From assembly GCA_024401715.1 (NCBI GenBank), contig JAKSKO010000017.1:1-38737 (forward strand): a DNA stretch of 38,737 bases, in the 5' to 3' direction. Below the pieces are notes generated by a model. That model saw only the letters and a list, made by a program, of their open reading frames with translations, was not told the origin of the DNA and did no database searches. A program made the position numbers and the translations under genes. Origin of the DNA: Bacteroidales bacterium (GTDB taxonomy: Bacteria > Bacteroidota > Bacteroidia > Bacteroidales > UBA932). Positions 36,425 to 38,737 of the stretch are shown here, piece by piece. Numbering within the stretch: the stretch's first letter is position 1; the number at the start of each line of letters is the position of its first letter.

Positions 36425-36439
36425 ACCACTAATAATGAA

Positions 36440-36628
36440 TTACAGTGTGTAGATGAATTCCATCAGGTGCTGGAAGAGGAAGTCCATAGCCCAGATAACG
36501 ATTGCCAGAACAACTGAAGCAACCATTACAAGCATTGCAGAACTTTGGAGGCTCTGCCAAGTTGGCCAAGTGACCTTTTTGGTGAGCTCTACCCAGGACT
36601 CTTTAAGATAGTTGATAAACTTACTCAT
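36440..36628 (-). CDS. secE: Preprotein translocase subunit SecE
   Basis: Essential clamp subunit of the SecYEG channel. 62 residues with one membrane helix: amphipathic start MSKFINYLKESWVELTKKVTWPTWQ at 1-25, then the transmembrane segment at about 30-52. The KVTWPTW motif is the family signature. Short single-helix form as in most bacteria outside the enterics. Between tRNA-Trp and nusG. Confidence 0.95.
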   Translation of the reverse strand: MSKFINYLKESWVELTKKVTWPTWQSLQSSAMLVMVASVVLAIVIWAMDFLFQHLMEFIYTL

Positions 36629-36688
36629 CTTTACTTTTAATCAACCGTGCAGCGATTGGAAGCGGTGCTGCTTGGTCAGTTAAACATG

Positions 36689-36708
36689 ACAGGATCGTAA
36701 CCTCCTGT
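36689..36708 (-). other. Small hairpin between tRNA-Trp and secE
   Basis: ACAGGA and TCCTGT pair around eight bases, with no T-run after it. It lies just beyond the tRNA 3' end and could guide endonucleolytic release of the tRNA from the operon transcript. Confidence 0.35.
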
Positions 36709-36717
36709 GATTTTTAG

Positions 36718-36788
36718 CAGGGGAAGCAGGATTCGAACCCACATCGACGGTTTTGGAGACCGCTGAACTACCCTTGTTCTATTCCCCT
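36718..36788 (-). tRNA. tRNA-Trp (anticodon CCA)
   Basis: Acceptor AGGGGAA/TTCCCCT with discriminator G, D arm GAAC/GTTC, anticodon stem GCGGT/ACCGT with loop CTCCAAA, and T arm with TTCGAAT loop. CCA is not encoded. In many Bacteroidota tRNA-Trp lies between tuf and secE; here it heads the secE operon without tuf. Its 5' acceptor strand is also complementary to the leader just upstream. Confidence 0.96.
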
Positions 36789-36815
36789 TTGATTGCGTTG
36801 CAGTCAAAGGGGAAT
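36781..36815 (-). promoter_or_regulatory. 12-bp inverted repeat pairing the tRNA-Trp 5' end with its leader
   Basis: ATTCCCCTTTGA in the leader (36815-36804) is exactly complementary to TCAAAGGGGAAT (36792-36781), which includes tRNA positions 1-8. The leader segment repeats TTCCCCT, the tRNA 3' acceptor strand. A competing GGGG/CCCC hairpin at about 36809-36823 could hold the leader strand away. Confidence 0.7.
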
Positions 36816-36825
36816 TTTACCCCTC

Positions 36826-36892
36826 TGTCTGCTCCGCAGACATCTCCCGTTGGGAGAATGCGGCCCTATCCGGGCCGGGCTCCTTCGGAGCC
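36826..36892. repeat. Four consecutive perfect hairpins in the tRNA-Trp operon leader
   Basis: Back to back: TGTCTGC/GCAGACA (36826-36842, 3-base loop), TCTCCC/GGGAGA (36843-36857, 3-base loop), CGGCCC/GGGCCG (36861-36877, 5-base loop), GGCTCC/GGAGCC (36878-36892, 3-base loop). All stems are perfect. Lies between the promoter and tRNA-Trp. The look is that of a REP-like dispersed palindromic element; an open frame across it is treated as chance. Confidence 0.75.
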
Positions 36893-36978
36893 TTGTCGCT
36901 TTTGCTGACGTTGCCTTTGTTGGGAGCGTGGCGATGCGACGGTTGTTAAAGAACTATCGATTACTCGATAAAGGATTG

Positions 36979-37010
36979 CAAAGATAAGAAGATTCTTTGA
37001 GATAAGCAAA
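36979..37010 (-). promoter_or_regulatory. Promoter of the tRNA-Trp-secE-nusG-rpl-rpo operon
   Basis: Minus strand: TTTG at 37010-37007, exactly 20 bases, TATCTTTG at 36986-36979. This is the best promoter in the window. The leader to tRNA-Trp is about 185 bases and contains the hairpin array and the acceptor-strand mimic. Confidence 0.85.
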
Positions 37011-37064
37011 TATTTCAAAAATATTCCTAAATTAGTAGTGGATGAATTTTAAATGCTTTGAATT

Positions 37065-38666
37065 ATGAAGAAAACCTTGCTTTATTTGACGGCAGCAATG
37101 GCCGCTGTAATTGTCTTCGGGGCCTGTGAAAGGGGGAGCGTGCAGATCATTCCATGTCCTCAGGAGGTGAAAGCCGGATTCGGCGAATTTGATTTTGCTG
37201 GAGCTTCCTTTATTATTAAAGGTGTGGAAGACCCTGCCGCATCGGACTATATCCGTTCTTTCCAGGCTCTGGTGCAGGAGAAAACCGGCAAGGTGGACGG
37301 AAGGTCTCGCGTTGTTTTCGTGCATGATGCCAGCATGGCGCCAGAAGAGTATGTCCTTCAGGTGAGGCGCCGGAAGGTGGAGGTGCGTGCATCGGCCCTT
37401 AACGGCTTCGTATACGCCATTCAGTCTTTGAAGCAGATGATGCCGCTGTGCATCTGGGGCGGGGAAGTGCCGCAGGGACAGAGCTGGAAGGTTCCGGCAG
37501 TGAAGATACACGATTATCCGCGCTTCGGCTACAGGGGACAGCATCTGGATTGTTCCCGTCATTTCTTCTCTACAGACGAGGTGAAGAAAATCCTGAACCT
37601 GATGTCTGTCCATAAGATGAACCGTTTCCATTGGCATCTTACCGACGACCAGGGCTGGCGCGTGGAGATCAGGAAACATCCTCGCCTCACATCCGTGGGC
37701 GGTTGGAGAAGCGGCACTATGATAGGCAAGGACTGGAGCAGTGACGACCATGTAAGGTATGGCGGCTTCTATTCACAGGAGGAGCTTCGCGATGTTGTGG
37801 CCTATGCCGCATCGCTGGGAATAACAGTGATTCCGGAGATAGACATGCCCGGCCATATGCAGGGTGTACTTGCGGCATATCCGGAGTTGGGTTGCACCGG
37901 AGGGCCGTATGAGGTGTGGAAGGTATGGGGCGTGTCCCAGGAAGTTCTCTGCGCCGGCAATGAGAAAGTTTACTCTCTTATGGAGGATGTCCTTTCGGAA
38001 CTGTTGGACATCTTTCCTTCGGAATATATTCATATAGGTGGAGACGAGTGCCCGAAAGTCCGCTGGGAGTCTTGCCCGAAGTGTCAGGCTAAAATCCGTG
38101 AGCTGGGCCTGGGTAATGACGAGCATTTCAAGGCCGAGGATTATCTTCAGACCTATTTCATGAACAGGGTGGAGAAGTTCCTAAATGAGCACGGCAGAAA
38201 GATTATTGGCTGGGATGAAATCCTGGAGGGCGACATTTCCCAGAGTGCAACCATCATGTCCTGGAGAGGGACGGAAGGCGGAATCAAGGCCGCGCAAAGC
38301 GGGCGTGACGCCATTATGACCCCTAACAGCCACATGTACCTGGATTACTGCCAGTCTGATACTCCGGAGAATGAGCCTCTTTGCATAGGCGGCTGTCTGC
38401 CGCTGGAGAAGGTGTATTCGTATGAGCCCCTGCTGCCGACGATGACAGAGGAGGAATGCAGCCATATCCTTGGCGTGCAGGCCAATCTATGGACCGAATA
38501 TATTGCCAGCAACGAATACCTGGAGTATATGCTGCTTCCGCGCCACACCGCACTAAGCGAGGTCCAGTGGTGCAATGCCGATAATAAAGACTGGGAGCGT
38601 TTCTGCAATTCCCTGAAGCATATGCAGCAGATCTACGAGGCCCTGGGCTTCAATTACCGCAAATAA
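37065..38666 (+). CDS. Beta-N-acetylhexosaminidase lipoprotein, glycoside hydrolase family 20
   Basis: Removes terminal beta-linked GlcNAc or GalNAc from glycans, probably at the cell surface or in the periplasm. 533 residues. Lipoprotein signal with lipobox VFGA/C (Cys21); GH20b-like N-terminal domain at about 27-150; catalytic barrel from about 152 (PRFGYRGQHLDCSRHFF, NRFHWHLTDDQGWRVEI at 186-202, PEIDMPGH at 257-264). The catalytic pair is D327-E328 in HIGGDECPK, where Asp orients the substrate acetamido group and Glu is the acid. WDEILEG and the Trp-rich C-terminal part (MSWRG, NLWTEY) line the sugar pocket. No extra C-terminal binding domain. It stands where tuf is often found; no clear promoter was identified. 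Confidence 0.94.
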   Translation: MKKTLLYLTAAMAAVIVFGACERGSVQIIPCPQEVKAGFGEFDFAGASFIIKGVEDPAASDYIRSFQALVQEKTGKVDGRSRVVFVHDASMAPEEYVLQVRRRKVEVRASALNGFVYAIQSLKQMMPLCIWGGEVPQGQSWKVPAVKIHDYPRFGYRGQHLDCSRHFFSTDEVKKILNLMSVHKMNRFHWHLTDDQGWRVEIRKHPRLTSVGGWRSGTMIGKDWSSDDHVRYGGFYSQEELRDVVAYAASLGITVIPEIDMPGHMQGVLAAYPELGCTGGPYEVWKVWGVSQEVLCAGNEKVYSLMEDVLSELLDIFPSEYIHIGGDECPKVRWESCPKCQAKIRELGLGNDEHFKAEDYLQTYFMNRVEKFLNEHGRKIIGWDEILEGDISQSATIMSWRGTEGGIKAAQSGRDAIMTPNSHMYLDYCQSDTPENEPLCIGGCLPLEKVYSYEPLLPTMTEEECSHILGVQANLWTEYIASNEYLEYMLLPRHTALSEVQWCNADNKDWERFCNSLKHMQQIYEALGFNYRK

Positions 38667-38737
38667 ATACGAATAAATAACCCAAGTTTCGCAAGTTTTA
38701 ACTAATTGTTATTCAAAGCTTTGTGCATATCTTGCGA

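Noticed and set aside
36793..36987. 64-codon open frame in the tRNA-Trp leader region
   Set aside because: It spans the four-hairpin array and the operon promoter on the opposite strand; not a credible gene.

Overview
The window looks like a chromosomal segment of a Bacteroidota species, most likely order Bacteroidales. A Rikenellaceae/Alistipes-like member is a guess, not shown. Four things support this: a complete Bacteroidota-style dcw (division and cell wall) gene order; promoters of the Bacteroidota type (-33 TTTG, 19-20 bases, -7 TAnnTTTG) at many gene starts; almost no Shine-Dalgarno sequences; and lipoproteins of the fimbrillin/FISUMP kind. No plasmid, phage, insertion-sequence or CRISPR genes were seen.

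Layout. (1) 1-12733, minus strand: the dcw operon, transcribed mraZ-rsmH-ftsL-ftsI-murE-mraY-murD-ftsW-murG/murC-ftsQ-ftsA, with ftsA cut by the left edge. It is extremely compact. murG and murC are one continuous 823-residue reading frame. Upstream of mraZ lie a -7 box and four 10-bp direct repeats that look like a MraZ operator and also encode the last residues of radC. (2) 12811-14974, minus: radC and miaB. (3) 15044-17451, plus: a small lipoprotein, a SPOR-domain protein and rpoN (sigma-54). (4) 17452-21340: an accessory, gene-poor stretch. It contains hairpin-rich spacer DNA, a two-gene minus-strand operon (an unrecognised 43-residue protein and a fimbrillin-like/FISUMP-like surface lipoprotein), and 1.2 kb of GC-rich non-coding DNA built from inverted and tandem repeats. 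(5) tRNA-His (minus) and folD (plus) with overlapping divergent promoters, followed by a convergent GltPh-type transporter carrying an extra N-terminal domain, and divergent metY (O-acetylhomoserine sulfhydrylase). (6) 25462-36788, minus: tRNA-Trp-secE-nusG-rplK-rplA-rplJ-rplL-rpoB-rpoC, from one near-consensus promoter, with hairpins in the leader and a strong hairpin between rplL and rpoB. (7) 37065-38666, plus: a GH20 beta-hexosaminidase lipoprotein.

The genes work together as follows. The dcw cluster covers peptidoglycan precursor synthesis from MurC to MurG (murF and ddl are not here) plus the divisome proteins FtsL, FtsI, FtsW, FtsQ and FtsA. The rpl-rpo operon supplies ribosomal stalk proteins, NusG, SecE and the two large RNA polymerase subunits. 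The best candidates for a second look are the MurG-MurC fusion, the MraZ-type operator inside the radC tail, the 43-residue protein with its Shine-Dalgarno-coupled lipoprotein, the transporter with a GHKL-like N-terminal domain, the leader that mimics a tRNA-Trp acceptor strand, and the repeat block between 20.1 and 21.3 kb.
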